A stretch of DNA of 64,000 nucleotides, taken from Cylicocyclus nassatus (taxonomy: Eukaryota > Nematoda > Chromadorea > Rhabditida > Strongylidae). Under the pieces are notes generated by a model. It did no database searches. It was not told the DNA's origin and saw only the letters and a program-made list of their open reading frames with translations. Positions 12,230-25,422 of this stretch are shown piece by piece; the stretch's first letter is position 1, and each line of letters starts with the position of its first letter. The position numbers were made by a program, and so were the translations under genes. The DNA lies in the NCBI GenBank assembly GCA_958299035.1, contig CATQJL010000223.1, positions 11,149,753 through 11,213,752 of the forward strand, written 5' to 3'.

Positions 12230-15090
12230 TCGATCCAAGCTAATTGCTTCAGATTGTTTACTATCATTGCACATCGGATGTTTTGTGCCGGAAATTTGCA
12301 GGGTACTGCACAACGAGGAACTTGCACGAATGAAATTGTTTCGGGCTTATGCTAATCCTAGCAGTGGAAAAATAAACGGTAGGAACACAGAGTCTACGTC
12401 GCTGTAAGCTCTCACACATTTTAAAGAAAGAGAAGGCATACCTGCAACGGACAAGAGAAGTTGAGGACGAATGGAATAAAGAAGTGAACGAAAGAATAGC
12501 AGAGAAAGTGAATCCCCGCAATAACATGAGGGCATTTAAAAAACTGTGCAGTTTCACCTAGTACCGGATAATCGACGGCAAATATAGTTGCCGCCCACGT
12601 TTGATGTGCACTTGCATAGGCAGTTTGTAAGTTATTTTGGGGCAAAAAATGAGTTTCAGTAACAAGCAGTGCTGTGCTGTATGGATACAGGTCGTTTATA
12701 AAGTCGTAACGAAGAATTTGACTGCGGTCTTTGCGCCCACAGGAGCAGCAAACACACATACAAAAAGACAGCAACCCAACTCCCAGCTCATTCACTTCCA
12801 GTGTCTAAATACTGTCTTATAAAACGGAAGTAAAGGACAAAGTAAGAAGGAGTAAGCATAAAAACGATTCATTAGATTTGAAAACCAGAAAAATGCAGCT
12901 GCTGGGAGGTGCGTGCGCGTCGCGCGCGGTCGCGCCATCGTCACGATTTTTCGAATGTTCTATACACCTTCTTGAGTAAGTCATTAGAAACTATAATTTT
13001 CTTCGCTCAATATATTTTTGGAAAGCTGTAGGAGGAGCAGTTTTCGCCGATCTCGAAACTCCATAGTCGAATTTCAAAACGCAGATAATGCCTGTCGGCC
13101 TCTCTCTAATCGAAGGCTCTTTTGTTCCTCTCGCTGTCGGCTGCCTCCTCCATGCACGGTCTATTCTTATTTGGACGTAATGGTCTCCAGTCTCTGCGTC
13201 CAGTCTCTGCGTGCGATGACTCATTTATAAACTGAGTATGTTGGAGGAAATAAGTTATTTAAATCCAATGGAAGAATACGGGATTGAGTTGTAGAAGACT
13301 AGGCTACACTGATACAACGCCGAGTGAAGAGCTTATCATCTGTAATCTTCCGCGCAAACAAAAGGATCATGCACTTCAGCCTATCGCACCTCTTTGGTTG
13401 GAAATGGCACCTTATCTGAAGTGGAATCAGACGACTATTAGTTTTGGGGGCATCATAACATTACACTTGGTCAAGGTAACATCGGACAAAGTCTAAAAGG
13501 CTTAGACGGCGATGTCAAACACAAAGATGAGAAATCAGTCTGTCCAGTCGATGATAACAACTAAGAAGAATTATAGAAACAAGGAAATGAGATTTGATGA
13601 CAGATCGCTCATAGCTTTCTGTCAACAGGGAGGCATTTCTTCAGCAATCTAATAATTGAGAATGACTCAGTCAACGATGGATAATGCAATTTCAAGCTCT
13701 GATAAAGAGTAGTCTTCCACGACCGCGTCGCAGAAATCGTAATTCAAATAGTTCAAATAAAATTGCCCAAATGAGATCCAGCCAAGTTTTCCAAGACTTC
13801 CGAGTATGTCGCTGACGCAAAATTGCTGATTCTTTGTTACGGTAGGTTTACGGTAAGAATTCTGAAGAGAGTTTTGCAGCATCGAAATAGAATATTGTCC
13901 CAAAAACACTTTGAAAGGGCTAGAAAATTTGTCACTAAAAATAGAATTGCTAATCTATCTCAAAATAAATCTCATTTTTCGTTATCGCCGACCTTTATTC
14001 GAAAGTTACGCAACATACACTTAGAGATAGATAGTACCTAATCTAGAGTTTCCTCGAATACTGTCCACGCCGTCTAAACTGCTTTGCATCCTTATAAAGA
14101 GAACCCCTTATAACACCTTTATAACCCATATATATTCCCTGGAGTTAGCGTTCTTCAAACCATGTGAAATCCAGTTGCTTTTGAAGTTTTCCGAAATCCA
14201 TCTGATTTTCAAGACCTGATCGGACAGATCTTTATCCTCTATATGAGTTTGTCGAAAAATTCACTTTTTGAGATACGTAAAGTAGCTAAGAGCCTTGAAG
14301 CGAGGAACTTGCAAAAAGCGTAGATCTGTTTTCCCATAGATTTAGAATCCAGTTTCTTTAAGAGACCTTCAACTGATCCAGTAACAGTGCTTGACTCACA
14401 AGTGGGTCGTCTAAGTGGATCTGTAAAGTGCGCGAACAAGCTAGAGTTAAAATGCTAAAGTTATTTACACTTCCGTGTGTAAATAACAGGATCATCATGG
14501 TGCACTGAAGTACAATGCATACAGTGGCTAGATTTTGATTGCGAGAATTCTTCAGAATTTGCTGGAATGTTTTTTGACACGAGACGGGACATTGTGGAAC
14601 TAATGTGTGCTGTCTAAATACAGCGAAAGGGAAGAAAAGCTGTTCATACAAAATTTGATTTGCAAGATAACTGCTTGCGTCGTTTTCAAATTCTGCACTT
14701 GGTCATTTGTCTCAACAAGACTTCGCTTTCTGATAGAGAGGATGCATATAAGATAAGATGAGGAAAAAATGTATAGAATCCTTCAAGTCACGCACCTTCT
14801 CGTAAAAAACCGTTCTATGTTGATCAAAAAAGAAAACTTATAGTTGGCAGTAAGCCTACTCCGGTTCGACAAATTTACGATTTTTGCAAGAATGCCTGGT
14901 GAAATTCAGATTGAATTAATAAGTTATGAATTTCTTAAGGTTATGTGGCTCATTTGCACATCATTTATACAGACGAATCATCTTGCGCAGAGATAGGACG
15001 CCATTACAGACGCTGCCGGCGTCTCTCCAATTAAACGCACTCCCATTTCTTTTACCGTCTGCCGTCCCCTCTAAACTCGCACTGTCTTTC
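12230..15090. other. Non-coding DNA with dispersed repeats
   Basis: No gene model is supported. A CG-rich block at 12897-12960 recurs in inverted orientation at 16560-16622. A perfect 11-bp stem (GTTATTTACAC) with a 6-base loop occupies 14460-14487. A segment near 13100-13230 resembles one near 15010-15090, suggesting an old dispersed repeat. Confidence 0.45.
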
Positions 15091-15093
15091 TTA

Positions 15094-15296
15094 GGCCCCG
15101 GACAGACTTCACGCGATTTGATTGTCGCGACTGAATCGCGACGAGACAACTGTTACAACATCATTTCATGCCGATCAACTTGCATTTCGGTTGTGATACT
15201 TTTCCAGCCCGAAATTTTTTAATGTGAAATGAAAATGAATGGAAATGTCGGCGATTGAGTCGCGACGATCAAATCGCGTGAAATCTGTCCGGGGCC
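15094..15296. mobile_element. Harbinger/Tourist-like MITE copy 3 (203 bp)
   Basis: The ends are GGCCCCGGACAG and its exact complement, continuing into TTCACGCGATTTGAT and GTCGCGACT. TTA is duplicated on both sides. This is the shortest of the three copies; the loss is in the central loop. Confidence 0.87.
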
Positions 15297-15299
15297 TTA

Positions 15300-18200
15300 G
15301 ACGCAAATGCGTCTAGTCTCTGCATGTGATGACCGGCCTATACTTGAAAATCTAATCGTGGGTCAAAGCCTCTTCTTAGAAGGATGCATCCGGCTCTTCC
15401 CTTCATTGTGAGCATTTTTCATGAAGTTAAGTGTCGATTTCAAGAATTGAATCTGTCGTATAGACTGCAATCGCACCAACAAAATAATTCAAGAAAATTG
15501 TTCCACATAACAATGCATAGATTGTTCTGGAAGCAAGTTTCCAAATGCATAATTTGTAAAGGTCATTTCCGCATTCGTGCAGCACTTTTTCTTTGAGAGG
15601 TGGAGGAAAGAAAAGGAAGGACTGAGGGCAATTTGGAGCTTACAGATAAAAGTTTTGCGTTACGTAGTACTGCGAAGTCATTCTAGAAAAATCGACTAAT
15701 TCAAAATATAGCTTCACAAGAAATAGTGTAAACAAAAATTAGAAACATTTTTTGCTTAAAAGTAATTCTTCGGAGCATCTGTCTCCCTGCACCACAACCA
15801 CCTGTATCGCCGTTGGCGCACAAATGTCCGGAAATAATTGAAAAAATTCCACAACAGACTAGTGATTAGTACTATTACATCGTTGTATAGCCTATTAAAT
15901 TGGTAATTATAGTGTACTTGCGTTGTCGACAACATTTGCTCATATGCGATCCAATGAGGCTCTCGGGCCATTTTTTACACGGCAAGCATGGCATTTGTTC
16001 CCGCGCAAATATTGTCGTCATTGCAGAGGCACTATATTATAGTCAAACCTACTAGACTGTAGGTTACACTGCCCCTAAGTTTTGCCAAATTGGTTGTCTA
16101 ATTTATAGTTTGCAGACAGTGTCACACAATGACGCAAGTTTTAGAAGTAATTTGAGAGACTGGAATGTACAGCGCAACACTTCCTCGTCAACATTAGACA
16201 GCTGTTATGCTGTGTGTGTTTACAGAATGTACAGTTAGAGATATCGTAAGCACCTGATGCTTGAAGCATGCGTTGAGCCTCTCAAAGTCACAGATCATTT
16301 TCTTAACACCAGTGATAAAGAGGAAAATCTCATTTCGCTGGGTTTTCTGCGACCCCGAATTTTTAGCGAAGCAAATGAATCGAACAGAGTTTCTCTGCCA
16401 ATTGCTATTTGATCAACATGCTATGAACGATAGCTTCAGGAAAAAAAAACAGAGTCATCAGCCTGTCGAATATTGCGAAATTCATTGTTAAAACAGAAAA
16501 CTGTTGATATTGGCATTATGTGAACAGAATTTCCCTTGACGTTTTCGTGTCGTGTTACATGGCATTTGAAAAATTGTGACGATGGTGCGACCGCACGCGG
16601 CACGCACGCGACTTCCGGAAGTAGCATTTTCTTGGTTTTCATCTCTAATCGAATGGGTTTTTTTTGCTTACGTACGATAATCTTCAGACACTGAAAATGA
16701 ATGAGCTGAACGTTGAGGTGATGGCTTCTTGGATGAGCGTTTTATGCTCCTGTGTGCGCAAAGTCCGCAGTAACATCCGCGCATAACATCACATTTTACC
16801 AAAAACTCTTCTGCAAATACGGATCTGGCTGAGTTACCGACGCGAAAGTGTACATTTTGAACAGGGTTTCAGCTTCTGCGCTCCGTACATTTTTGCGTCA
16901 ATGAACCATATAATACTAATTCTCGTAGCAAAAAGTCCTTGAACGGGTGATGGAAATTTTACAACTTTACGCCATTGTCCAGAATTTTCTCCCACTTTCT
17001 AGCATTCGTCAAGCAAACACTTTTCTTGATTTTCCCCGAAAATACTGAAAAGGTACCGCTATTTTGAATACACTTTGGGAGCGAGAGGGTACAGTACCCC
17101 AATTCTTCAACGATACACAATATTCGAAATTTTGTGTTTTTTCCGTTAAGTCGCCATTTTTTCCTTCTGGACAAAAGGTGTTTGACCTTCACCTATATTA
17201 TTCATTTCTTCAGCATATTGTGAAGAAATTTGGGCGCGCAGTGATGTAGCTGTCAAGGACAAAACTAAGCCAAAAATGGAAAGGAAGAGGTGGTTGGTCT
17301 GAGAAGAATCTTCTAAGTCAAACGTTTATCAGATCCGGGGGGCTTTTCACTTATTCTACCATCATATTATATGTTCGGTAAATAGATTCTCCTATCTTTT
17401 TCCTCAACCAGGAACTTGTTGTCAGTTAGAGCAAAACAGCCTCTTTAGATAATCGAATCTTCGTGAACCAAAAAAGAAAACAAGAACAAATATTTATCTT
17501 CACTCCACGCAAATATCTGGAGCACTTCCCTCTTTAAAAAAAACCTACAAGCTGCATTTACCAGATAGGATGAAAAAATCATGGATTAAATACATTGGTG
17601 CCAGTTTTCATGAACTTTGACTTTTTACCATGTTAAGCAGTTTGCTGCAAAATCGCTAATCGAATTAGAACATAGTTTTGCAGGACCAGTTTGGCTACGC
17701 TTCTATTTTTTACAATGCCATTCTAAAGGATTTTGCCAAATGCGAAAGACTTCCTTCCTTTTAAAGATGGATACAAAATTGCAAATTTTTCACCAGAAGA
17801 GGCAAGAAGCGGAAGAAAGTTTGCTTCGAAGAATCTTGCGCGAGGAAAACTGAAACATCTGCGCGAAAGTGATAGATGTCCTCGAAAATCTTGCGATAAC
17901 ACGCTCTCAATTCGGAAAAGTACGCTCTAGTGTGTTTCTCCTCAAAACTTTCAATTAATTTATTCTCCCCCTCCCCATCCCCTTTGTCAAAACTTCTCTC
18001 TTTCTGCCTGTATCCTCTGGTAAATATGAATTCCATCGGAATGCGCCCGGAATGGCTGTGTCAATAAAGAATGCGCGCAAAAAAATGGTCCATACAACCA
18101 GATCACAATTGTATGCATTCCATTCTCGCAAAACGCGCAATTGCTGAATTTACATAGGAATCTCTAGGACGACAAGCATAAATAGAGCAAGCCGCAGAGA

Positions 18201-19380
18201 TTTTTTTGAAGGAAGAAAAGGCAATGCATGTATTTTTGGGTAAACAGACACTGCATTAGCTTGGTTTTCAAAGTAGATCCTTTTAACTGCTCAGGTAGGA
18301 AAAATTGTTTGAAAACTAGTCTTCAAAGAAACCTGGAATATCAATATATTTTGTACATAGACTGATTGATTACTTATTATTCGGTCATATACGTGATATA
18401 TCCACAAAAGGACTGCTTAACGACGAAAATATTGCAAAATTGTGTAAAGGAATTTGTAAACACATGAATTTCGGGACTTAGAATTTGACCATTCAATTCA
18501 CTTTCAAAAATAGCTTGGTGTGGCTTATGTTACTAATTTTTTACGTTTCTATTTTTTTCTAGTTTACCAGCATTATTTTTACTTCTGCTTTCCATTGTGT
18601 TACCGTAAGCTATAGTAAACTCACCTTTTTTAGTTTTGAATACAGTATGAGAGATGCTTCACAGCAATAGTAATAGGTGAAATAAAAAATGCTGGCTCAT
18701 ACTAGTACAGTTCTCAAAAAAAAATGTCATTTTATAGCAGCTACGTCGACACGAGCTGCTGCAAAGTGCAAGATCCTAATCAACGTGGCTTAATTTCTGC
18801 AAAATTGCGAGTATTGCTGCAAGTGCTAGTTAGAGTTTATTCAAAGTACAAATCCCTTCCCTACTGCTGAATCTAATCGCAGTATGTAGGAATTCGATTT
18901 AGTATAGATGCAAGAGATATCGCTGAGCACATGGTTGACCTATGATAAAAGTGAACTATGCGAAGATTAGGAGAACTTAGAGAATTTTTTGTTTTTTTTG
19001 GTTTCAATTTAGAAAAAAGTAGGCTTTTGTAGACTTTTTCACATTGATGACCAAGGAAGAAAGCATTCGTCACCTAATAATTAATCATTTGGTCACACTT
19101 AATGAAACAATGGCAAAGATGGAAAAGAAATGAAGAAAAAGAAAACAGAGCAAGAGCATATATCAAAGCAACTTGAGAGGAACCCTTTCTCCATCAGTGG
19201 CGATCGGAGAAAAATTTCCCTGGGGGCGGGGCGGGAAGGGAGAAGATAGTCCTTTCTGAAGAAGGAGTGGCGTTAGTTACGAAAATTGTTGGGCGGCGCT
19301 TTCCAAAATTCTTGGGGTCCGTAACCTCAAACTTTCATAAGATAAGGGCGTAGAAGGCTAAATGGAATCAGAAAATTTGG
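15300..19380. other. Non-coding DNA, no gene resolved
   Basis: This long AT-rich stretch has only short open frames lacking splice context. The CG-rich block at 16560-16622 is the inverted partner of 12897-12960. I see no tRNA, no tandem repeat and no recognisable transposon end. Confidence 0.4.
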
Positions 19381-19389
19381 ACTTTATTT

Positions 19390-20575
19390 TGAACTAGCTG
19401 GCTTACCCGGCTCCGCCGTATCCGGACCAAACTTGGCACACATACACTTCGGGCCCCGGCGGGTGTCACAGTCCACTTTTCGTTATCGATCGATGTCGAT
19501 TTTACCGATTTTTATCGATTTTTTCGCAGAGTTCACCTACAGGGCTAGGAGTTGGCACAGGGGGGAAGTGAGCATGGGAATTCCGAATACAATATTAGTT
19601 TTCAGAATTATCGGTTACTTTTATTGATTTTCTCGATTTTTTGTAAATTTTGACATGCGAGGCTGAGATTTTGCACAGGGGGGTAATCGAGCATGCTGAT
19701 TACGAACACAATATTAGTTTTCAGGATCGTCCATTACTTTTATCGATTTTATCGATTTTTTTGTAAAGTTTGACCTGCGGGGCTGGGAGTTTGCACAGGG
19801 GGTAATCGAGCATGCAGATTACGAATACAATATTAGTTTTCAAGATCGTCCATTACTTTTATCGATTTTATCGATTTTTTGAAAATTTGAGCTAGGGGGC
19901 TGGAATTTGGCACAGGGGTGTAATCGAGCATGCTGATCACCCCCCTTGGGGATGATCAGCATGCTCGAATACCCCCCTGTGCCAACTCCCAGCCCCCTAG
20001 CTCCAACTTTGCAAAAAATCGATAAAATCGATAAAAGTAATCGATAATCCCGAAAACCAATATTGTATTCGGAATCCCCATGCTCGATTACCCCCCTGTG
20101 CCAACTCCCAGCCCCGTAGCTCAAACTTTGCAAAAAAATCGATAAAATCGATAAAAGTAATCGATAATCCCGAAAACCAATATTGTATTCGGAATCCCCA
20201 TGCTCGATTACCCCCCTGTGCCAACTCCCAGCCCCGTAGCTCAAACTTTGCAAAAAAATCGATAAAATCGATAAAAGTAATCGATAATCCTGAAAACCAA
20301 TATTGTATTCGGAATCCCCATGCTCGATTACCCCCCTGTGCCAACTCCCAGCCCCGTAGGTGAACTCAGCAAAAAAATCGATAAAAATCGATAAAATCGA
20401 TATCGATCGATGACGAAAAGTAGCCTATGACACCCGCCGGGGCCCGTAGTGTATGTGTGCCAAGTTTGGTCCGGATCGGTTCAGAAATGGAATTTTCTAT
20501 TCGGAACATACGTACACACATACATACAGACAGACATACATACAAACAGACATTCAGCTTTATATATAAGATAGT
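19390..20575. repeat. Large palindrome built from about 120-bp tandem units
   Basis: The right arm carries three nearly identical 120-bp units (about 19998-20357) containing AAATCGATAAAAGTAATCGA, CCAATATTGTATTCGGAATC and a CCCCATGCTCGATTAC block. The left arm (19500-19935) holds the same units in opposite orientation, more diverged. The outer ends also match in inverted form (CCGGACCAAACTTGGCACAC). The centre near 19944 pairs GAGCATGCTGATCA with its complement. The right border has a CATA/CAGA microsatellite and ends TTTATATATAAGATAG. The open frames inside simply translate the repeat. The transposon class is unclear. Confidence 0.85.
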
Positions 20576-20579
20576 CTCG

Positions 20580-22270
20580 AGTAAGCCCAACTTTTGTAGA
20601 CCACTTTCAAGAATTTCGCGGTCATTCTGTGGGGAATGACCTTACCCCGGTACGCCACTGGCGGTTTCTAACCAATGAACAGCACCAATTTAGTTTGCTT
20701 TACCTTCCCTGTCGTGGTGGAATTAAATACCCAGACTACTCCATTACGGTAGTATTACCTACATTCCTAGTAAGAACGCTATCAACATTCACCGCAGCAG
20801 ACAAGATCTACCCATTCTGTTGCGATCTGCTTTTTTCTCTCTCAGCTTTGGCGCGTACCGTAGCAACACACAGACATAAAAACTCGCAAAAATGTCACCT
20901 ATGTAGTTGATTGTCCGCTGCGCAATCCTGGTACAAAGTTCGTTTTCACGGCGTGATAAACGATGGAAAGATAGCTGGTTAGATGTGACAGCCGACTATC
21001 ACACGTGAGCGAAGATGTCAAGTTTTGAGAATTTATGTCTATGCTGGTCATGATTTGTTGCGCAGATTGTGAATAATAAGGAACGAGACTATAAACATAT
21101 AGTCTGCGTGACTATTCCGGTCCCAAGCAGTTTGTCCAGGGAAGGGAGAGGCCTGAGAGAATTTATCCTTCTTGGGCGGTTCACCGGAAGTTCTACTGGA
21201 CATTTAGGGAACAAAACTTTAGCAGTCCTTTGTAGAAAGTGCAATTCCGTTTTCAATCATTGTGGCGTCAAGTCCCTGCGGAAGTCCCCGTTCTCAACAG
21301 TCAAACTTCTGTGATACTAAGAAGACTGTGGAACCGCTGCGAATCTTGGCCGGAGGATACGTGACGAAATTGAGCAAGTGAGCCTTCTAGAATTTTTTTG
21401 AAATGCTTCCAAGATTCTAATGACCCGAGAATTTACAGAATTAACCCGAATTATATACAGAGTTTATAAAAAATAGTTTCGAACTAATTTGTGATGACAC
21501 AGAGAAATTTATTCAAAAAGTCGCTCACCTCTTCTCGTCTTCACCCTTTGTTTGATTAACGATCTGGCCGCTTTCCGGATTAATTAGCGACAGTCCATAC
21601 TCTAGAGTAAAGAGTACGAAATGAGTAATAGAAGTGTCGATGCTCATGGCTTTCCAGTGACTTTAGCTTGATCAATATCGATAGTCTGCTGATTTAATTA
21701 AAAGAGATGCTGATAGTTGATTGAAGCTGGCATACAATGGACAGACTCGTTTTCATAGTGGAGGCGGGAACGAGAGAGAGAGAGGGGGAGCGAACGAAGC
21801 GCCACGTTGTAGTGTCATTTCCGAGAGAGATCGCATCAGCATTGACCTTGTTTTGTTTGTTGAAAACGTATTCGTAAATAAGATTGCACTAGATTCGTTC
21901 TTTGAGATAGGTGAAAGAACTCCGCTGAGATCAAAATTTTGGAGCAATGGATGGTTTTGTCCAGACAAGAAAGGTGAAATGGGATTGTTCTCAACCACAG
22001 AATATCTAGGTCTGCGTGCACGACATTCATTGAGGCAGGATAAGACGAAAATTCAGGAAATCAACTGCCCTCGTTACGACGATCAACAAAGCGCAAGGGC
22101 AATCCCTGCAATTCCTAAACAGTAGGAACTTGGGAACTCTCTATTACGTGCTCAGTTGAACATGTTCTGTTTGAGGGTGGGGAATCCGGCGACCTATACT
22201 TTTACACGCCCGAACATAGGTAGTATATACCAAGGAGCTATCGTGATTGCATGTTGTACATATATAATAT
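20580..22270. other. Non-coding DNA, no gene resolved
   Basis: The open frames here, including one of 134 codons at 21721-22125, show no family motif or splice context. A short GA-run lies at about 21770-21788. Nothing further is supported. Confidence 0.4.
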
Positions 22271-22276
22271 GTAGTA

Positions 22277-23133
22277 TTAGGTCATTCCATAAGTTCGTAG
22301 TGTTTTCATTTTCGTCTTCATGCCTTTGAGGAGCGGTTGATTTGCGGCAAGGTGCGTATATCATTTGGATGGACTCATTGTGCTCTTTGAAATATGTCCA
22401 CTGATTCCGGTGGAAAGCTGATTCACTCGGATCTCTTAGCTTCCAAAGATAGATTTTTGAAAGGCAAAAAGGAGCAATTTCGGCTTTTGCGCATTTTTCC
22501 TTATGAAAAGAAGGCTTTTGCACATGTTTTTCGTCAGTTATGGAACATGGCGCTCGTACATCAATATGAGACAAAAAGGATAGGATTAGATTGCTACAAA
22601 AGATCAGCGGCTGAACAGGGTGTCCCTGAACAAGACCTTTTGGAGGACGGGCAGGACGTCCTCCACTGAAAATTGCTGTACAAGTAGGCGATGGTCAACC
22701 ATACCGTAAGCAATCCAACTGCACCGTCTAAACCAGGTACTATAGCAGAAAAAGCCTAACAGACAGATCCAGTGAGTTTTGACAAAACATGGCTTCATAC
22801 GGCAAACGTCATAAAAATTGTCCTGCACGATCTAATTGGAAGGTCGGTACCCAACGTACTCTCCAAATCTCGCTCTATCAGATTATCATTCGCTCCACTC
22901 TCTAGCAAAACTCACGAATGGTGCATGTTCTATTTCAGTAAGTGGTTCTGATTAGATGACTTTCTGGGGACTCGGCGCGCTTCATTTTGAAAAACTAAGT
23001 TGAGAGTCAAGTCAACAAGAATGTGCCAAAAAGTCGTGCGCTACAACGAGGGCTATAATTTTGATTGGTTTTTACCGTAAATTGATGGTTTTGTCGGTTT
23101 ATAAAAACGCTATGAATTTATGGAACGAGCCAA
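22277..23133 (+). mobile_element. Decayed mariner-type transposon (857 bp)
   Basis: The element is bounded by TA dinucleotides and has imperfect inverted ends: TTAGGTCATTCCATAAGTTC at the left and TTGGCTCGTTCCATAAATTC at the right after reverse complementing. Inside, one plus-strand frame near 22860-22930 reads YSPNLALSDYHSLHSL, matching the block around the third catalytic aspartate of mariner transposases. The rest of the transposase is broken by stops and shifts, so the copy is inactive and it is much shorter than the roughly 1.3 kb of intact mariners. Confidence 0.8.
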
Positions 23134-23328
23134 TATTTCTGTATGCTATTCCATTGGAATCCCACAAACGGAACGGTAAGGGAAGATGGGTGGGACAAAC
23201 AAACAAGCTGAATAGATCCGGTTGAGCTATCCTTCCATATTGATAAGTTCTGGAAAAAGCCTAGGCCTAGCACTTATTCAATCAAGCGTCTAAGGGTAGG
23301 AACGAAACGGTACAATTAAAGAACCGGG

Positions 23329-25422
23329 TTATATTCCTCTTCTCGGATAACCAAAAGGACATCGATTTTTTCCACTTCTGCAATTAGAAATCAGAATGAC
23401 CCTTGCGATCTCAAATATTTGAGCTTTTCTGTTAAAAAGGAAGGTGTTTCTCGCAGTAACAGCTTCCACAGGAAGATCATTCCAAGTTTTGACTACGCGT
23501 ACTAAGAAGGAGTTGAAGAACTGCTTAGTTCTAGCTTTTCCAACTACAGCCCTGAAGTTGTGTCCTCTAGTGAGATTGTTAAAAGTTGACAGTGTGAAAA
23601 AATTCTTGCATTCTCAGCTCAACTCTTCTAGTCATGATTTTGCAAATCAGATCTTGGTCCTACATCACTCTTCTAAACCGAAGGGAGGTCGCCGTGAGTA
23701 TGGAGAGCCTAGTTTTGTAAGACAGTCGAAACATTCCAGCCCGGGCAAAGATTCAGACGTGAAAGATCGTTGAACTCTTTCCAAAGCATCAATTTGGGCT
23801 TTCTTGTAAAGGGACCATAGAGGAGTACAATATTCCAACAGAGGCCGCACATAGGTACGAAGAGGCGGAATAGCGTTTTGACATTCATGGTTTTGAATGC
23901 GCGTAGTATGTAATTGCATCTGGTGTGAGCAGCCAATTATATCTCTTACGTACTTCTCGAACTCCAACTGGCAAGAGTAAGTCACACCAAGTGACCATCT
24001 CACACCCCTTTAGCATTATTCAATACTCGAAGTTGTTGTACTCCAATACTGAATTGCCATTGGGGGTGTATAGCCCCGATTGGCACAATGAAGGTTTTCA
24101 CAATGGAAATGTCGAGCTCCCATCTTTTGGAGCACCCCCTTCACGGCATTTAAGGCGCTCTGCATCAGAGTAGGGGAGTTATAGCAAAAAAGCTTGGTGT
24201 CGTCAGCATAAATTGAGCAGAGTATATTCTGGGGAGGGCATGTCGGTAGATCATTATATATAGCAGAAACATCACAGGACCTAGGCAAGCTTCCTGCGGC
24301 ACACCGCTCGTTGTTTGGTGCGTAGAAGAGAAGGATTCATTGACTTGCACCTTTTGCGTACGGTTGAGTAGAAAAGATTTCAAAAATTTGAGTAGGCAGC
24401 CCTAAATGCCATACGCTCTTAGTTTCATAAAAGGTAGGTCCAAAGGCACAGAGTCGAATGCTTTTTTGTAATCTAGGTAGCAAACTGTAGCGAAACTTTT
24501 ATCATCAATCGCTTTTTGCCAAATAGGCCTTGTGGACATGAGAGCTGACAGTGTAGATCTTTTGGGAAGAAAGCCGTGCTGCGCGTTATGGATTAGTTGG
24601 TTCCTTTCAAATACGAGCAAATCTGTTTGTTGATTATTCTTACAAGGACTTCGCCAATATAAGATGTCAAACAGATCGGTTTATAATTTGTAACGTCAGC
24701 TTTGCAGCCTTTTTTAAATATTGGCTTCACAATTGCGGTGCGCCAGAGTAAAGGAGTTTCTCCCCGAAGAGGAAATCTCTGGAATAGTAACGCCAAAACT
24801 GGAGCCATACCGAGGGATGCTTTACGAAGGATAAAGTATGGTAGTTGGTCAGGGGACGTGGATCTCCTAAGTGGGAGGCGCCTCAAAATATGATAAACTG
24901 TATCCGTGGTTATGTCAAGATAATCGAGTCTGGTGTTTGTGAAAGATGAGCATTCTTTAGAGGTTGTAGGTTCTTTATAAACGCTTTTAAAGAATTCGGC
25001 AAACCTTTTTGCCTTGTCCTTATCACTCTTACAGGCATGCCCAGAAGAGTCGCATATAATACCGATACTGTCAGACATCTTCAGGTTTTGATTGCAGAAG
25101 CGATAGAAAGCGTTGATGTTGCAGCTACGCGCTATTCTATCCTCTTCTGCGAGTCTACAACGGTACAACTCTCGCTTGACTTTTTTTGTTTTTAACTCAA
25201 ATACTTCTGAGGGCCAATTCTATTCCTTGCAGGATAAAGCCTAGAAATATTTCCTTTAAGCCTGAGTATCCTTCGCGGATACATGAGGGTATGGCCACGG
25301 GCAACTTTACGCCAAGGCACAAAGTTGTTTATAACATCATAACAAACATGAAGAAATAAATCATAACAATGATCTGCGCTAAGAATGAAGTTTCTCCATT
25401 CAATTATATTAGGTTGAACCAA
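23329..25422 (-). pseudogene. ORF2 reverse transcriptase and C-terminal region of LINE 1
   Basis: Read on the minus strand in several shifted frames. In order: a linker (YDLFLHVCYDVINNFVPWRK), fingers and palm of the reverse transcriptase (AIVKPIFKKGCKADVTNYKP, then HGFLPKRST, YLDYKKAFDSVPLDL), the active-site box (YADDTKLF), the thumb (YVRPLLEYCTPLW) and the tail (VVKTWNDLPVEAVTARNTF) ending at a TAA. Both aspartates of the YADD box are present. At least four frame changes are needed to read the whole, so no functional protein is possible. The box spacing fits the CR1/jockey group. Confidence 0.85.

Noticed and set aside
19997..20344. Open frame of 115 codons with repeated 40-residue units
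   Set aside because: It merely translates the 120-bp tandem repeat; neighbouring frames and the other arm give similar repeats and there is no start or splice context.
21721..22125. 134-codon frame just left of the mariner
   Set aside because: It has no splice context and no similarity that I recognise, and the opposite strand is open too.
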